Assembly: GCF_010093205.1 (NCBI RefSeq)
Contig: NZ_PDWN01000003.1
Location: 186,001 to 250,000, forward strand
From: Pseudoxanthomonas daejeonensis
GTDB taxonomy: Bacteria > Pseudomonadota > Gammaproteobacteria > Xanthomonadales > Xanthomonadaceae
DNA length: 64,000 nt
Reading direction: 5' to 3'
Part shown: in pieces, positions 28,268 through 37,814 of the stretch
Numbering within the stretch: the first letter of the stretch is position 1
How the letters are laid out: the number at the start of each line of letters is the position of its first letter
Made by a program: the position numbers and the translations under genes
The notes under the pieces: model-generated
Database searches by the model: none
What the model was told of the DNA's origin: nothing
What the model saw: the letters and a program-made list of their open reading frames with translations, nothing else

Positions 28268-28905
28268 TCACCGTGTACGGCATGGCCATGTCGGGCAACT
28301 GCTACAAGCTGCGGCTGCTGCTGGAACAGCTGGGCCGGGATTACCGCTGGGTCGAGGTGGACAGCGCCCGCGGCGAGACCCGCACCGCGGAATTCCTGGC
28401 CAAGAACCCCAATGGCAAGGTGCCTCTGGTCGAGCTGGAAGACGGCCGCGTGCTGGTCGAATCCAACGCGATCCTGTGCTGGCTGGCCGAGGGCACGGGG
28501 TACCTGCCATCCGACGCCTGGCAGAAGGCGCAGGCGCTGTCGTGGATGTTCTTCGAGCAGTACAGCCACGAGCCCTACATCGCCGTGGCCCGTTTCATCC
28601 GCGGCTGGACACCGGCCGATTCGCCGCGCCGCGCCGACCTGCCGCGCCTGCGCGAGCGCGGCCATCAGGCGCTGGCGGTGATGGAGCGGCACCTCGGGGA
28701 GTCCGGATGGTTCAGCGGCCCTGCGTACGGCATCGCCGACGTGGCCCTGTTCGCGTATACCCATTGCGCCGCCGATGGTGGCTTCGACCTCGCCGCCTAT
28801 CCGCATATCGATGCCTGGCTCGCGCGCGTGCGCGGCACGCCGGGTTTCGTGCCGATGCCCGACCTCGACGACGAGGCGAAGGCACGACTGGCACTCGTAG
28901 ATTGA
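28264..28905 (+). CDS. glutathione S-transferase family protein
   Basis: The protein is 213 aa. It opens MITVYGMAMSGNCYKLRLLL, a Ser/Cys-type GST active site, with NPNGKVPLVELEDG for the cis-proline loop and LVESNAIL for glutathione contact. The C-terminal helical domain contains YGIADVALFAYTHCA with the conserved Asp. The substrate is unknown. It is translationally coupled to the GNAT gene and ends 22 nt before the 2-oxoacid dehydrogenase gene. It differs clearly from the GST at 19069-19704. Confidence 0.88.
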   Translation: MITVYGMAMSGNCYKLRLLLEQLGRDYRWVEVDSARGETRTAEFLAKNPNGKVPLVELEDGRVLVESNAILCWLAEGTGYLPSDAWQKAQALSWMFFEQYSHEPYIAVARFIRGWTPADSPRRADLPRLRERGHQALAVMERHLGESGWFSGPAYGIADVALFAYTHCAADGGFDLAAYPHIDAWLARVRGTPGFVPMPDLDDEAKARLALVD

Positions 28906-28927
28906 ACTCGAAGAACACGACGACCGA

Positions 28928-31207
28928 ATGAACGACTCCACCATCCCCGCCAAGACCATTCCTGCCTGGAAGCGTGGCATCAACCGCGCCGATATCTGCG
29001 ACCGCAACTTCACCGAAGCGGTGCGCGCCTGGCGTGGCACGCCGGCACCACGGCCGCGCGACGGGGATCCGGTGCTGCCGGGCAGCGCGCTCGACGCGCG
29101 CGGCTTCCGCGAGCTGTTCGAGTCGCAGCTCATCAGCCGCCACCTGGACCTGATGGCGCGCGTGCTGCGCGTGCAGAACAAGGTCTTCTACACGATCGGA
29201 AGCAGTGGCCACGAAGGCAACGCGATGGTGGCGCGCCTGACGCGGCACACCGATCCGGCATTCCTGCATTACCGCAGCGGCGGCTTCATGGCCGAGCGCT
29301 TCCGCAAGCTGCCCGGCATGGACCCGATCATGGACTCGGCGCTGAGCTTCGCCGCCAGCGCCGAAGACCCGGCCTCGGGTGGTCGCCACAAGGTCTGGGG
29401 CAGCAAGCCGCTGTGGGTGCTGCCGCAGACGTCCACGATCGCCTCGCATTTGCCGAAGGCTCTGGGCACTGCTGTCGCCATCGAGCAGGCGCGGCGCATC
29501 GGCCACGCTTTGCCGGTCCCGGCCGACAGCATTGCGATCTGCTCCTTCGGCGATGCCTCCAGCAACCACGCCACCGCGCAGACCGCGTTCAACGCCGCGG
29601 CCTGGACCGCCTACCAGGGCCTGCCCGCACCGGTGCTGTTCGTCTGCGAGGACAACGGCATCGGCATCTCGGTGAAGACGCCGGACGGCTGGATCGGCCG
29701 CAACTTCCGCAATCGCGCCGACCTGGACTACTTCCAGGCCGACGGCCTCGATGCCGCGGCCGGCTACGGCCAGGTGCAGGCGGCGGTCGAGCACTGCCGG
29801 CGCACGCGGCGCCCGACCTTCCTGCACCTGCGCACGACCCGGATCATGGGCCACGCCGGCACCGACTTCGAGATCGAGTGGCGCAGCATCGAGGAACTGT
29901 GCGCGGTGGAGGCGACCGATCCCCTGCTGCGCAGCGCGGCCATCGCACTCGAATCCGGCCTGATGGGCGTCGACGAGCTGCTCGAGCTGTACGAGTCCAC
30001 CCGCAAGCGCTGCTTCGCCGCGGCCGAGGATGCCGACCGCCGTCCCAGGCTGGCTTCGCTGGCCGAGGTGATCGCGCCGCTGGCGCCATTCACGCCGGCC
30101 GCAGTGGCGAAGGAGGCCGCGCGCGCCGCGCCGCAGGAGGCGCGCATCGCCGCGTTCGGTGGCGAGGACAAGCTGCCCGAGAAGCAGGCGCCGCGCCACC
30201 TGGCGATCCAGATCAACCAGGCCCTGCATGAGCTGATGGCCAAGTACCCGGAGACGCTGCTGTTCGGCGAGGACGTGGCCCAGAAGGGTGGCGTCTACAC
30301 CGTCACCAGGGGCCTGCAGAAGGCGTTCAAGGGCGCGCGCGTGTTCAACACGCTGCTGGACGAGACCATGATCCTCGGCCTGGCCCAGGGTTACGCCAAC
30401 ATGGGCATGCTGCCCCTGCCGGAGATCCAGTACCTGGCTTACTTCCACAACGCCTGCGACCAGCTCCGCGGCGAGGCGGCCAGCCTGCAGTTCTTCAGCA
30501 ACGACCAGTACCGCAACCCGATGCTGGTGCGCATCGCCGGGCTCGGCTACCAGCGCGGTTTCGGCGGCCACTTCCACAACGACAACTCGATCACCGCGTT
30601 GCGCGACATCCCCGGCATCGTCGTCGGCTGCCCGTCGCGCGGTGACGATGCGGCGATGATGCTGCGCACGCTGGCCGCGCTGGCGAAGGTCGACGGGCGC
30701 GTGGCGGTGTTCCTGGAGCCGATCGCGCTTTACATGGCCAAGGACCTGCACGAGGCCGGCGACGGCCAGTGGCTGTTCCCGTACCCGGAGCAGGGCCAGG
30801 CGATGGTGCTGGGCGAGGGCCGGGTATACGCGGAGGAAGCCGACGACCTGGTGGTGTTCACCTACGGCAACGGCGTGCCGATGAGCCTGCGCGCCGCGCG
30901 CAGGATCGAAGCCGCCCACGGCTGGAAAGTGCGCGTGGTCGACCTGCGCTGGCTGGTGCCGCTCAACGACGCGTTCATCGCCGAACAGGCGCGCGACGCG
31001 AAGCGGATCCTGATTGTGGACGAGGGCCGGCGCAGCGCCGGCGTGGGCGAGGGTGTGATCACCGCGATCATCGAGGGGGGGTATGGCGCACGGCCGTTCC
31101 GCCGCGTGGTGGGTGCCGACACCTACACGCCGCTGGCAGGCGCGGCCTTCCTGGTGATCCCCGGCGACGATGACATCGTCGCGGCGGCAGCAGAGCTGGC
31201 CGGCTGA
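28928..31207 (+). CDS. 2-oxoacid dehydrogenase E1 component, fused alpha and beta subunits
   Basis: The protein is 759 aa. Residues about 60-390 are an E1-alpha domain with the thiamine diphosphate motif GDASSNHATAQTAFNAAAW ending in CEDNGIGIS. Residues about 415-755 are an E1-beta domain (LLFGEDVAQKGGVYTVTRGL, LDETMILGLAQGYANMGMLP, and a transketolase C-terminal part with VVDLRWLVPLND). Both halves look intact. The enzyme decarboxylates a branched-chain or related 2-oxoacid and passes the acyl group to a lipoyl E2. No E2 or E3 gene is adjacent, so the partner and substrate are unknown. It may be co-transcribed with the GNAT and GST genes. Confidence 0.88.
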   Translation: MNDSTIPAKTIPAWKRGINRADICDRNFTEAVRAWRGTPAPRPRDGDPVLPGSALDARGFRELFESQLISRHLDLMARVLRVQNKVFYTIGSSGHEGNAMVARLTRHTDPAFLHYRSGGFMAERFRKLPGMDPIMDSALSFAASAEDPASGGRHKVWGSKPLWVLPQTSTIASHLPKALGTAVAIEQARRIGHALPVPADSIAICSFGDASSNHATAQTAFNAAAWTAYQGLPAPVLFVCEDNGIGISVKTPDGWIGRNFRNRADLDYFQADGLDAAAGYGQVQAAVEHCRRTRRPTFLHLRTTRIMGHAGTDFEIEWRSIEELCAVEATDPLLRSAAIALESGLMGVDELLELYESTRKRCFAAAEDADRRPRLASLAEVIAPLAPFTPAAVAKEAARAAPQEARIAAFGGEDKLPEKQAPRHLAIQINQALHELMAKYPETLLFGEDVAQKGGVYTVTRGLQKAFKGARVFNTLLDETMILGLAQGYANMGMLPLPEIQYLAYFHNACDQLRGEAASLQFFSNDQYRNPMLVRIAGLGYQRGFGGHFHNDNSITALRDIPGIVVGCPSRGDDAAMMLRTLAALAKVDGRVAVFLEPIALYMAKDLHEAGDGQWLFPYPEQGQAMVLGEGRVYAEEADDLVVFTYGNGVPMSLRAARRIEAAHGWKVRVVDLRWLVPLNDAFIAEQARDAKRILIVDEGRRSAGVGEGVITAIIEGGYGARPFRRVVGADTYTPLAGAAFLVIPGDDDIVAAAAELAG

Positions 31208-31220
31208 CGGAAGGCCGCGG

Positions 31221-31246
31221 ACGCAGGCGGGTTTTCCCGCTTGCGT
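31221..31246 (+). terminator. strong hairpin after the E1 gene
   Basis: An 11-bp stem (ACGCAGGCGGG/CCCGCTTGCGT, one G-T pair) with a TTTT loop sits 13 nt after the stop. No T-tract follows, so termination is uncertain. Confidence 0.5.
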
Positions 31247-31257
31247 GCGGCAGGATC

Positions 31258-31319
31258 GTGAGGCGCCAGCAGGGGCGATCCCCGCCCCGGCTCGCGTCGG
31301 TGCCTGGGCGCCTCTTCAC
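31258..31319. repeat. long imperfect inverted repeat between the E1 and FMN reductase genes
   Basis: The outer arms are GTGAGGCGCC (31258-31267) and GGCGCCTCTTCAC (31307-31319), complementary apart from two extra T. A nested GGGGCG/CGCCCC pair lies inside. Confidence 0.4.
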
Positions 31320-31376
31320 CTGGCGAACGCACCGGGCTGCCTAGCATCGTGGCCTGTCCCCCGCAGGAGCATGGCC

Positions 31377-31931
31377 ATGGACAAGCGCAAGGTCGCGGTC
31401 CTCATCGGCAGCCTTCGTGAAGGCTCCTTCAACCGGTTGCTGGCGCGCGCGCTGGAGCGGCTGGGCGAGGACCGGCTGGTGTTCGACCTGGTCGAGATCG
31501 GCAGCCTTCCGTTCTACAACCAGGATTTCGACGGCGACTACCCCGAGGCCGGCACGGCGCTCAAGTCGCAGCTGCGCGCCGCCGACGCGGTGCTGTTCGT
31601 GACCCCCGAATACAACCGCTCGGTACCCGGCGTGCTGAAGAACGCCATCGACCTGGCCTCGCGTCCCTACGGCGACAGCGCGTTCGCGGGTCTGCCGGCC
31701 GCGGTGATCGGGGCCTCGGTGGGGACGATCGGCACGGCGATGGCGCAGCAGCACCTGCGCAACATCCTTTCCTACCTGGACATGGCGGTGATGCCGCAGC
31801 CGGAGGCGTACATCCACTTCAAGGACGGGCTGGTCGACGAGGAAGGCAAGGTCACCCGGCAGGACACGCGCGAGTTCCTCGAAGACTTCGTCGACCGTTT
31901 CGTCGAGTGGATCGACCGCCAGCGCGGCTGA
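31377..31931 (+). CDS. NADPH-dependent FMN reductase family (ChrR/SsuE-like) flavoprotein
   Basis: The protein is 184 aa, flavodoxin-like fold. The FMN phosphate loop is VAVLIGSLREGSFNRLLARA, and the FMN ring site is TPEYNRSVPGVLKNAIDLAS, both diagnostic. It reduces quinones, chromate or other acceptors with NAD(P)H. The ATG at 31377 is chosen because AGGAG is 7 nt upstream; the ATG at 31371 would sit too close. It converges on the flavin hydroxylase gene, 11 nt away, with no room for a separate terminator. Confidence 0.9.
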   Translation: MDKRKVAVLIGSLREGSFNRLLARALERLGEDRLVFDLVEIGSLPFYNQDFDGDYPEAGTALKSQLRAADAVLFVTPEYNRSVPGVLKNAIDLASRPYGDSAFAGLPAAVIGASVGTIGTAMAQQHLRNILSYLDMAVMPQPEAYIHFKDGLVDEEGKVTRQDTREFLEDFVDRFVEWIDRQRG

Positions 31932-31942
31932 GCTCCGGCGCG

Positions 31943-33181
31943 TCAGCCCGGCCGCAGTTGCTGCAGGCCGCTGCGCAGCCGCTGCAGCGGCGAGGGGTCC
32001 ACCGGGCCCGCATCGGTCAGGACGGCGGCCAGCACGCGCTTGAACGGCGGCAGCGCGGCACTGGCGCGTAGTGCGGCGCCACGCACCCAGCGCGCCGGGG
32101 CGCGTTCGTCGGTGTAGAGGCCGACGATCGCGCGGGTGGCCTGGAACAGGGGCCAGCTGCCACGGCGGTGGCGGCGTTCATAGCGGGCCAGCAGGAACGG
32201 ATCGCCCGGGTCGCGGCCTTGCCGCAGGGCAGTGGCCGCAAGGTCGGACAGGCGCTCCACGCTGGCCAGCCCCAGGTTGAAGCCATGCGCCGTGACCGGA
32301 TGCATGCCCACGGCCGCATCCCCGGCCAGCGCCAGGCGCGGCCCGGTGAAACGGCGTGCCCAGGTCGCCACCAGCGGATAGACATGGCGGCTGCCGACCA
32401 GCTCCATGCGCCCCAGGCGCCCGCCGTATCGCTTCTCCAGTTCGCGGGCGAAGGCGTCGTCATCCAGCGCCGCCAGCACGCGCGCCTGTTCGCCCGGCAG
32501 GGTCACCACGGCACCGGCCAGATGCTCTTCCAGGGGCAACAGGGCCAGGGTCTGCCCGAGTCCGAACCATTCCCAGGCTGCGTGCGCGTGCGGCAGCTCA
32601 TGCCGCACGCGGCAGACCAGCATGCTCTTGCCGAAGTCGTGCAGGTCGGCGTCGACGCCCAGGGCGCGCCGGGTTTCGGAAAAGCGGCTGTCGGCGGCGA
32701 CCAGGAGGCGTGCCTCGAGGCGAGGGCCGTCGCGCAGCTGCAGCCAGGCGGCGTCTGCGCCGGCGTGCACGGCCTGGATCGTGGCCGAGGGGTACAGGTC
32801 GATCCCCGGCGTCTCCTGCGCGGCAAGCCAGGCCGCGCGGCGGATCAGGTGGTTGGCGACCAGGCTGCCCAGATGCCCGCCGGCGTCCGGGGCGACACGC
32901 GGGGTGATGCGCAGTTCCTGTGGCAGGTCGCGGTCCATCACCCGCGCCGCGTGCATGGGATGGATTTCGCCGTCGGGGATGTGGGGCCACACCCCAAGCT
33001 CGCGCAGCAGGCGGATCGACGCATGGGTGAGGGCGATCTCGCGGCCGTCGAAGGCCGGGTCGGCGAGCGCTTCCTGCGGCTGGCGCTCGACCAGTGCCAC
33101 CTTCAACCCCTGCATGGCCAGGGCACGGGCCAGGCACAGGCCGACCGGCCCGGCGCCGACGATGGCGATGTCGTGCTGCAT
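31943..33181 (-). CDS. FAD-dependent monooxygenase of the UbiH/UbiF/UbiM ubiquinone hydroxylase family
   Basis: The protein is 412 aa. The FAD motif is IAIVGAGPVGLCLARALAMQ and the middle motif contains FDGREIALTHASIRLL. The DG/GD block reads LALAGDAAVGMHPVTAHGFN, then LGL. In canonical UbiH/UbiF this block is closer to 'MHPLAGQG.NLG'; the 'VTAHGFNLG' form recalls UbiM-type proteins. It would hydroxylate the ubiquinone ring. Which position it modifies cannot be read from sequence. It is monocistronic and divergent from smc. Confidence 0.82.
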   Translation of the reverse strand: MQHDIAIVGAGPVGLCLARALAMQGLKVALVERQPQEALADPAFDGREIALTHASIRLLRELGVWPHIPDGEIHPMHAARVMDRDLPQELRITPRVAPDAGGHLGSLVANHLIRRAAWLAAQETPGIDLYPSATIQAVHAGADAAWLQLRDGPRLEARLLVAADSRFSETRRALGVDADLHDFGKSMLVCRVRHELPHAHAAWEWFGLGQTLALLPLEEHLAGAVVTLPGEQARVLAALDDDAFARELEKRYGGRLGRMELVGSRHVYPLVATWARRFTGPRLALAGDAAVGMHPVTAHGFNLGLASVERLSDLAATALRQGRDPGDPFLLARYERRHRRGSWPLFQATRAIVGLYTDERAPARWVRGAALRASAALPPFKRVLAAVLTDAGPVDPSPLQRLRSGLQQLRPG

Positions 33182-33301
33182 GTGCGCTCTCCGTTTGCGT
33201 CCCGCGCAGTCTAGGCAGGCGGCGGCGCGGCGCCCTGATCGAGGTCAAGGCATGCAGCGGGGATCGCGGGGCGGGGCTGCGGAGGGCGCCGCGGTGCCGG
33301 C

Positions 33302-33330
33302 TATACTGCACGGTCCAAACGCTTTTGACA
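33302..33330 (+). promoter_or_regulatory. promoter-like elements upstream of smc
   Basis: A TATACT -10 candidate (33302-33307) and a consensus TTGACA (33325-33330) both lie in the 254 bp gap upstream of smc. Neither has a clear partner element at normal spacing, so which one acts is unresolved. Confidence 0.3.
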
Positions 33331-33435
33331 GACAGCGGCGCCTTTACAGATCAATGATTTGGGCCGCATTTCTGGCAAACAACATCAATCCGGTGGCGCA
33401 CTGCGCCGCGAGACCCCCGGGAAACTGTCCGCCGC

Positions 33436-36400
33436 ATGCGCCTGTCCACGATCAAGCTGTCCGGCTTCAAGTCCTTCGTCGACCCGACCACGCTGCACCT
33501 GCCGACCAACATGACCGGCGTGGTCGGTCCCAACGGCTGCGGCAAGTCCAACATCATCGACGCCGTGCGCTGGGTGATGGGCGAGAGCTCGGCCAGCCGC
33601 CTGCGCGGCGACTCGCTGACCGACGTGATCTTCTCCGGCAGCGCCGCGCGCAAGCCGGTCAGCCAGGCGACGGTCGAACTGATCTTCGACAACTCCGACC
33701 ACACCATCGCCGGCGAGTACGCCGCGTTCAACGAGATCTCGGTCAAGCGCACGGTCAGTCGTGACGGCCAGAGCCAGTACTACCTCAACGGCACCAAGTG
33801 CCGCCGCCGCGATATCACCGACCTGTTCCTGGGCACCGGCCTGGGGCCGCGCAGCTATTCGATCATCGAGCAGGGGATGATCAGCCAGATCATCGAGGCC
33901 CGGCCCGAGGACCTGCGCGTGTACCTGGAAGAGGCCGCCGGCATCTCCAAGTACAAGGAGCGGCGCAAGGAGACCGAAACCCGCATCCGCCACACGCGCG
34001 AGAACCTGGACCGGCTCAACGACCTGCGCGAGGAAGTCGACAAGCAGCTCGACCACCTGCGTCGCCAGGCCCGCCAGGCCGAGCAGTACCAGGCGCTGCA
34101 GGCCGAACGCAAGGTCAAGGACGCCGAGTGGAAGGCGCTGCAGTTCCGCGCGCTGGACGTGCAACTGCAGGGGCTGCGGGAGCGGCTGGGGCAGGAGGAG
34201 ACCAAGCTCGAACAGATCATCGCCGGCCAGCGCGAGGCCGAGCGCGAGATCGAGACCGGCCGGGTGCGCCGCGAGGAAGCGGCCGAGACGCTCAACAAGG
34301 CCCAGGCCGAGGTCTACCAGGTCGGCGGCGTGCTGGCCCGGATCGAACAGCAGATCCAGCACCAGCGCGAAATGGCGACGCGCCTGAACCAGGCCCGCGA
34401 CGAAGCGGCCTCCGCGCTGGGCGAGCTCGACCAGCACATCGGCGACGACCGGCAGAAGCTCGAAGTGCTGCGCGCGTCGGTCGAGGAAGCCGAACCGCGC
34501 CTGGAGCAGTTGCGCGAGGACGACGTGTTCCGCCAGGAGGCCCTGCGCGAGGCCGAGGCGCAGCTGGCCGACTGGCAACTGCGCTGGGAAACGCATGGCC
34601 GCCAGTCGGCCGAGGCATCGCGCTCGGGCGAAGTCGAGCGCACCCGCGTGGACTACCTGGACCGGCAGGCCCTGGAAGCTGACCGGCGCCGCGAAGCGCT
34701 GGCAGGCGAACGCGCCGGGCTGGACCTGGAATCGCTGGCGCAGGTGTTCGAAGAAGCGCAGATCCAGCACGAGACCCAGAAGACCGCGCTGGACGGGCTC
34801 AACGAACAGCTTGAAGCGCGCAAGCAGGGCGTATCCGGACTGCAGGAACAGCAGCGCACCGCGCAGGCCGAGCTGGCCGACGTACGCAAGCAGGCCCAGG
34901 CCGCGCGCGGCCGCCTGTCTTCGCTGGAGACCCTGCAGCAGGCCGCGCTCGGCCAGGAGCAGGGCGCGGCCGTGGCGTGGCTCAAGGCGCGCGGGCTGGA
35001 TTCGTCCGCGCGCGTGGGCGAGCGCCTCACCGTCGAGGACGGTTGGGAAAACGCCGTGGAAGGCGCGCTGGGCCAGCTGATCGAAGGCGTGCTGGTCGAC
35101 GCACCCGAGCAGCTGGTCGAGGCGCTGGCCGACCTGGGCGACGGGCGCATCGCGCTGGTCGCCGAAGCGGCGGGGACCGCGACCTTCGCGCCGACCTCGC
35201 TGGCGGCGAAGGTGCAGGGCCCGCTGGCCGTGCGCCGCCTGCTGGCGCGGCTGCATGCCGCCGACGACCTGGCCCACGCGCGCCGGCTGCTGCCGACGCT
35301 GGGCGAGGGCGATTCGATCATCACCCGTGCCGGCGAACGCCTGGGCGAGGGCTGGCTGCGGGTATCGCGCTCGGGCGCCGCCAAGCAGGGAGCACTGCTG
35401 CGCGAACGCGAGATCCAGTCGCTGCGCGTGGCCATCGAGGAACTGCAGCAGCGCGAAGCCGCGCTGGAAGAGCGCCTGGTCCACCTGCGCGACCAGTTGC
35501 TGGCCGCCGAACAGCAGCGCGAGGACGCGCAGCGCCAGCTGTACATGGCGCACCGCAGCGTCTCCGAACTGGCTGGTCAGCTGCAGAGCCAGCAGGGCCG
35601 GATGGACACCGCCCGGCAGCGCATCGAGCGCATCGAAAACGAACTGGCGCAGCTGGTCCAGACCCTGGACAGCAGCCGCGAGCAGGCCCGCGAGGCCCGC
35701 GCCCGGCTGGAAGATGCGGTCACGTCGATGGGCGACCTGGAAACCGCGCGCCAGGCCCTGGAGGCCGAACGCCGCCAGCGCACCGAGGCCCGCGACCTGG
35801 CGCGCGATGCCGCGCGCAGCAGCCGCGACGCCACCCACGCGCTCGCCCTGGGCCTGGAATCGCAGCGCACCCAGATCGCCTCGCTGACCCAGGCCCTGCA
35901 GCGCATGGAGGCACAGCGCGGCCAGCTCGATTCACGCCTGGGCGAACTGGCGGCCCAGCTCAGCACCGGCGACTCGCCGATCCAGACCCTGGAGGGCGAG
36001 CACCAGGCCGCGCTGTCCGAGCGCGTGCGCGTGGAGCGTGCGCTCGGCGAGGCGCGTGCGGTCCTGGAAGGCATCGACCACGAACTGCGCGGCTTCGAAC
36101 AGTCCCGGCAGCAGCGCGACGAACAGTCGCTGGCCCAGCGCGAGCGGATTTCGCAGCGCCGGCTGGACCAGCAGGCGCTGGCGCTGAAGGCCGAGCAACT
36201 GGTCCAGGCGGTCACCGCCGATGGCCTGGTGCTGGAGGACGTGGTCAACACCCTGCCCGAAGTGGCCGACGTGGCCCAGTGGGAGCAGGCGGTGGGCCAG
36301 ATCGACGGGCGCATGCGCAGGCTCGAGCCGGTCAACCTGGCGGCGATCCACGAATGCGGCGAAGCCGAGCAGCGCAAGACCTACCTGGATTCGCAGAACA

Positions 36401-36939
36401 CCGACCTGACCACCGCGCTCGAGACCCTCGAAGAGGCGATCCGCAAGATCGACCGCGAGACCCGTGGCCGCTTCAAGGACACCTTCGACCGGGTCAATTC
36501 CGGCATCCAGCAGCTGTATCCGCGCCTGTTCGGCGGCGGCCACGCCTACCTGGAACTCACCGGCGAGGACCTGCTCGACACCGGCGTGGCGATCATGGCG
36601 CGGCCGCCGGGCAAGCGCGTCTCCAACATCTCCCTGCTGTCAGGTGGCGAGAAGGCGATGACCGCGGTGGCGCTGGTGTTCGCCATCTTCCAGCTGAACC
36701 CGGCGCCGTTCTGCCTGCTCGACGAGGTGGACGCGCCGCTGGACGAGGCCAACGTCAGCCGCTTCACCGGCATGGTCAAGGAGATGAGCGAGAAGGTGCA
36801 GTTCCTGTTCGTCAGCCACAACAAGGCGACGATGGAGGCTGCCCACCAGCTCTCCGGCGTGACCATGCGCGAGCCCGGCGTGTCGCGGCTGGTCAGCGTG
36901 GATCTGGAGGAGGCCGCGCGCCTTGCAGGCGCTGCCTGA
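33436..36939 (+). CDS. smc: chromosome segregation protein SMC
   Basis: The protein is 1167 aa. The N-terminal ATPase half has Walker A GPNGCGKSNIIDAVRW. Long coiled coils (about 165-500 and 680-1000) flank a hinge near 510-620. The C-terminal half has the ABC signature LLSGGEKAMTAVAL and Walker B CLLDEVDAPLDE. It condenses and resolves sister chromosomes with ScpA and ScpB, which are not in this window. A 254 nt leader precedes it. zipA follows after 85 nt, the usual order in this group. Confidence 0.96.
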   Translation: MRLSTIKLSGFKSFVDPTTLHLPTNMTGVVGPNGCGKSNIIDAVRWVMGESSASRLRGDSLTDVIFSGSAARKPVSQATVELIFDNSDHTIAGEYAAFNEISVKRTVSRDGQSQYYLNGTKCRRRDITDLFLGTGLGPRSYSIIEQGMISQIIEARPEDLRVYLEEAAGISKYKERRKETETRIRHTRENLDRLNDLREEVDKQLDHLRRQARQAEQYQALQAERKVKDAEWKALQFRALDVQLQGLRERLGQEETKLEQIIAGQREAEREIETGRVRREEAAETLNKAQAEVYQVGGVLARIEQQIQHQREMATRLNQARDEAASALGELDQHIGDDRQKLEVLRASVEEAEPRLEQLREDDVFRQEALREAEAQLADWQLRWETHGRQSAEASRSGEVERTRVDYLDRQALEADRRREALAGERAGLDLESLAQVFEEAQIQHETQKTALDGLNEQLEARKQGVSGLQEQQRTAQAELADVRKQAQAARGRLSSLETLQQAALGQEQGAAVAWLKARGLDSSARVGERLTVEDGWENAVEGALGQLIEGVLVDAPEQLVEALADLGDGRIALVAEAAGTATFAPTSLAAKVQGPLAVRRLLARLHAADDLAHARRLLPTLGEGDSIITRAGERLGEGWLRVSRSGAAKQGALLREREIQSLRVAIEELQQREAALEERLVHLRDQLLAAEQQREDAQRQLYMAHRSVSELAGQLQSQQGRMDTARQRIERIENELAQLVQTLDSSREQAREARARLEDAVTSMGDLETARQALEAERRQRTEARDLARDAARSSRDATHALALGLESQRTQIASLTQALQRMEAQRGQLDSRLGELAAQLSTGDSPIQTLEGEHQAALSERVRVERALGEARAVLEGIDHELRGFEQSRQQRDEQSLAQRERISQRRLDQQALALKAEQLVQAVTADGLVLEDVVNTLPEVADVAQWEQAVGQIDGRMRRLEPVNLAAIHECGEAEQRKTYLDSQNTDLTTALETLEEAIRKIDRETRGRFKDTFDRVNSGIQQLYPRLFGGGHAYLELTGEDLLDTGVAIMARPPGKRVSNISLLSGGEKAMTAVALVFAIFQLNPAPFCLLDEVDAPLDEANVSRFTGMVKEMSEKVQFLFVSHNKATMEAAHQLSGVTMREPGVSRLVSVDLEEAARLAGAA

Positions 36940-36966
36940 GACGATCGCGGCGCCTCGGGGTTTTTT
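36935..36966 (+). terminator. weak terminator-like structure at the smc end
   Basis: A CCTGAG/CTCGGG stem with a long loop is followed by TTTTTT (36961-36966). It may attenuate transcription from smc into zipA rather than stop it. Confidence 0.35.
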
Positions 36967-37024
36967 CCGGGGTGCCGCTCGTGACATCCTTGCACCCTTC
37001 TGACCCCCGGCGGAGACGCGTTCC

Positions 37025-37786
37025 ATGTCCGACAAAGACCTGCTGCGCATCGGCATCCTGATCGCCGGCCTCCTGCTGCTGGTGGCGATCTGGTTCTTCG
37101 GAAGGCCGCGCAAGGAGGAGCAGGGACGGCGTCGCGAATCGCGCGAATCGCGCGGGTCCCCGGTGATGACGTCCGAGTACGGCCGCGCCCGGCGCGAACC
37201 GTCGCTGGAAGGCGAAGGCCTTGCGGACGGTGGCGGAGATGGCGATTACAGCAGCGAGGCCGTGAGCCAGCCCGAACTCGGACTGGGCGCCGAACCGGCG
37301 CCGGACAGCAACCTGGGCCGCCGCGAGACCCAGGATTTCGACAAGATCGTCTCGCTGTACGTGGCGGCCCGGGCCGGTACCGTGCTGCGCGGCGAGGACA
37401 TCGTGGTGGCGGCCGAGAAGACCGGCATGGTCTTCGGCCACATGAGCGTGTTCCACCGCCTGCTGGAAGGGCATCCCGAACGCGGCCCGGTCTTCAGCAT
37501 GGCCAGCATCATCAAGCCCGGCAGTTTCGACATGGCCACGATCCGTGAGCTGGAGACGCCGGCGATCGCTTTCTTCCTGACCCTGCCGGCGCCGGTGCCT
37601 GCGCTGGACGCGTGGGAGAAGATGCTGCCGACCGTGCAGCGCATGGCCGAACTGCTGGAAGGCGTGGTCCTGGACGACAGCCGCAACGCGCTCGGTCGCC
37701 AGCGCATCGCCCATATCCGCGACGAACTGCGCGCCTACGACCGCCAGCACGAAGCGCCGCCGCTGACCAAGGCGCCGCGCTGGTAA
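37025..37786 (+). CDS. zipA: cell division protein ZipA
   Basis: The protein is 253 aa. An N-terminal anchor (LLRIGILIAGLLLLVAIWFF) is followed directly by basic residues. A charged linker extends to about residue 100. The C-terminal FtsZ-binding domain (about 110-245) contains IVSLYVAARAGTVLRGEDIV, FSMASIIKPGSFD and FFLTLPAP. It tethers FtsZ to the inner membrane. The linker is markedly shorter than in E. coli ZipA (328 aa) and lacks its Pro/Gln-rich stretch. ATG spacing and neighbours support the start. Confidence 0.92.
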   Translation: MSDKDLLRIGILIAGLLLLVAIWFFGRPRKEEQGRRRESRESRGSPVMTSEYGRARREPSLEGEGLADGGGDGDYSSEAVSQPELGLGAEPAPDSNLGRRETQDFDKIVSLYVAARAGTVLRGEDIVVAAEKTGMVFGHMSVFHRLLEGHPERGPVFSMASIIKPGSFDMATIRELETPAIAFFLTLPAPVPALDAWEKMLPTVQRMAELLEGVVLDDSRNALGRQRIAHIRDELRAYDRQHEAPPLTKAPRW

Positions 37787-37814
37787 GCGCACGTTGGGAG
37801 GCGGAAGACGGCCT

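Noticed and set aside
33385-35838. 817-codon minus-strand frame over smc
   Set aside because: Same composition artefact opposite a certain gene; no motif.
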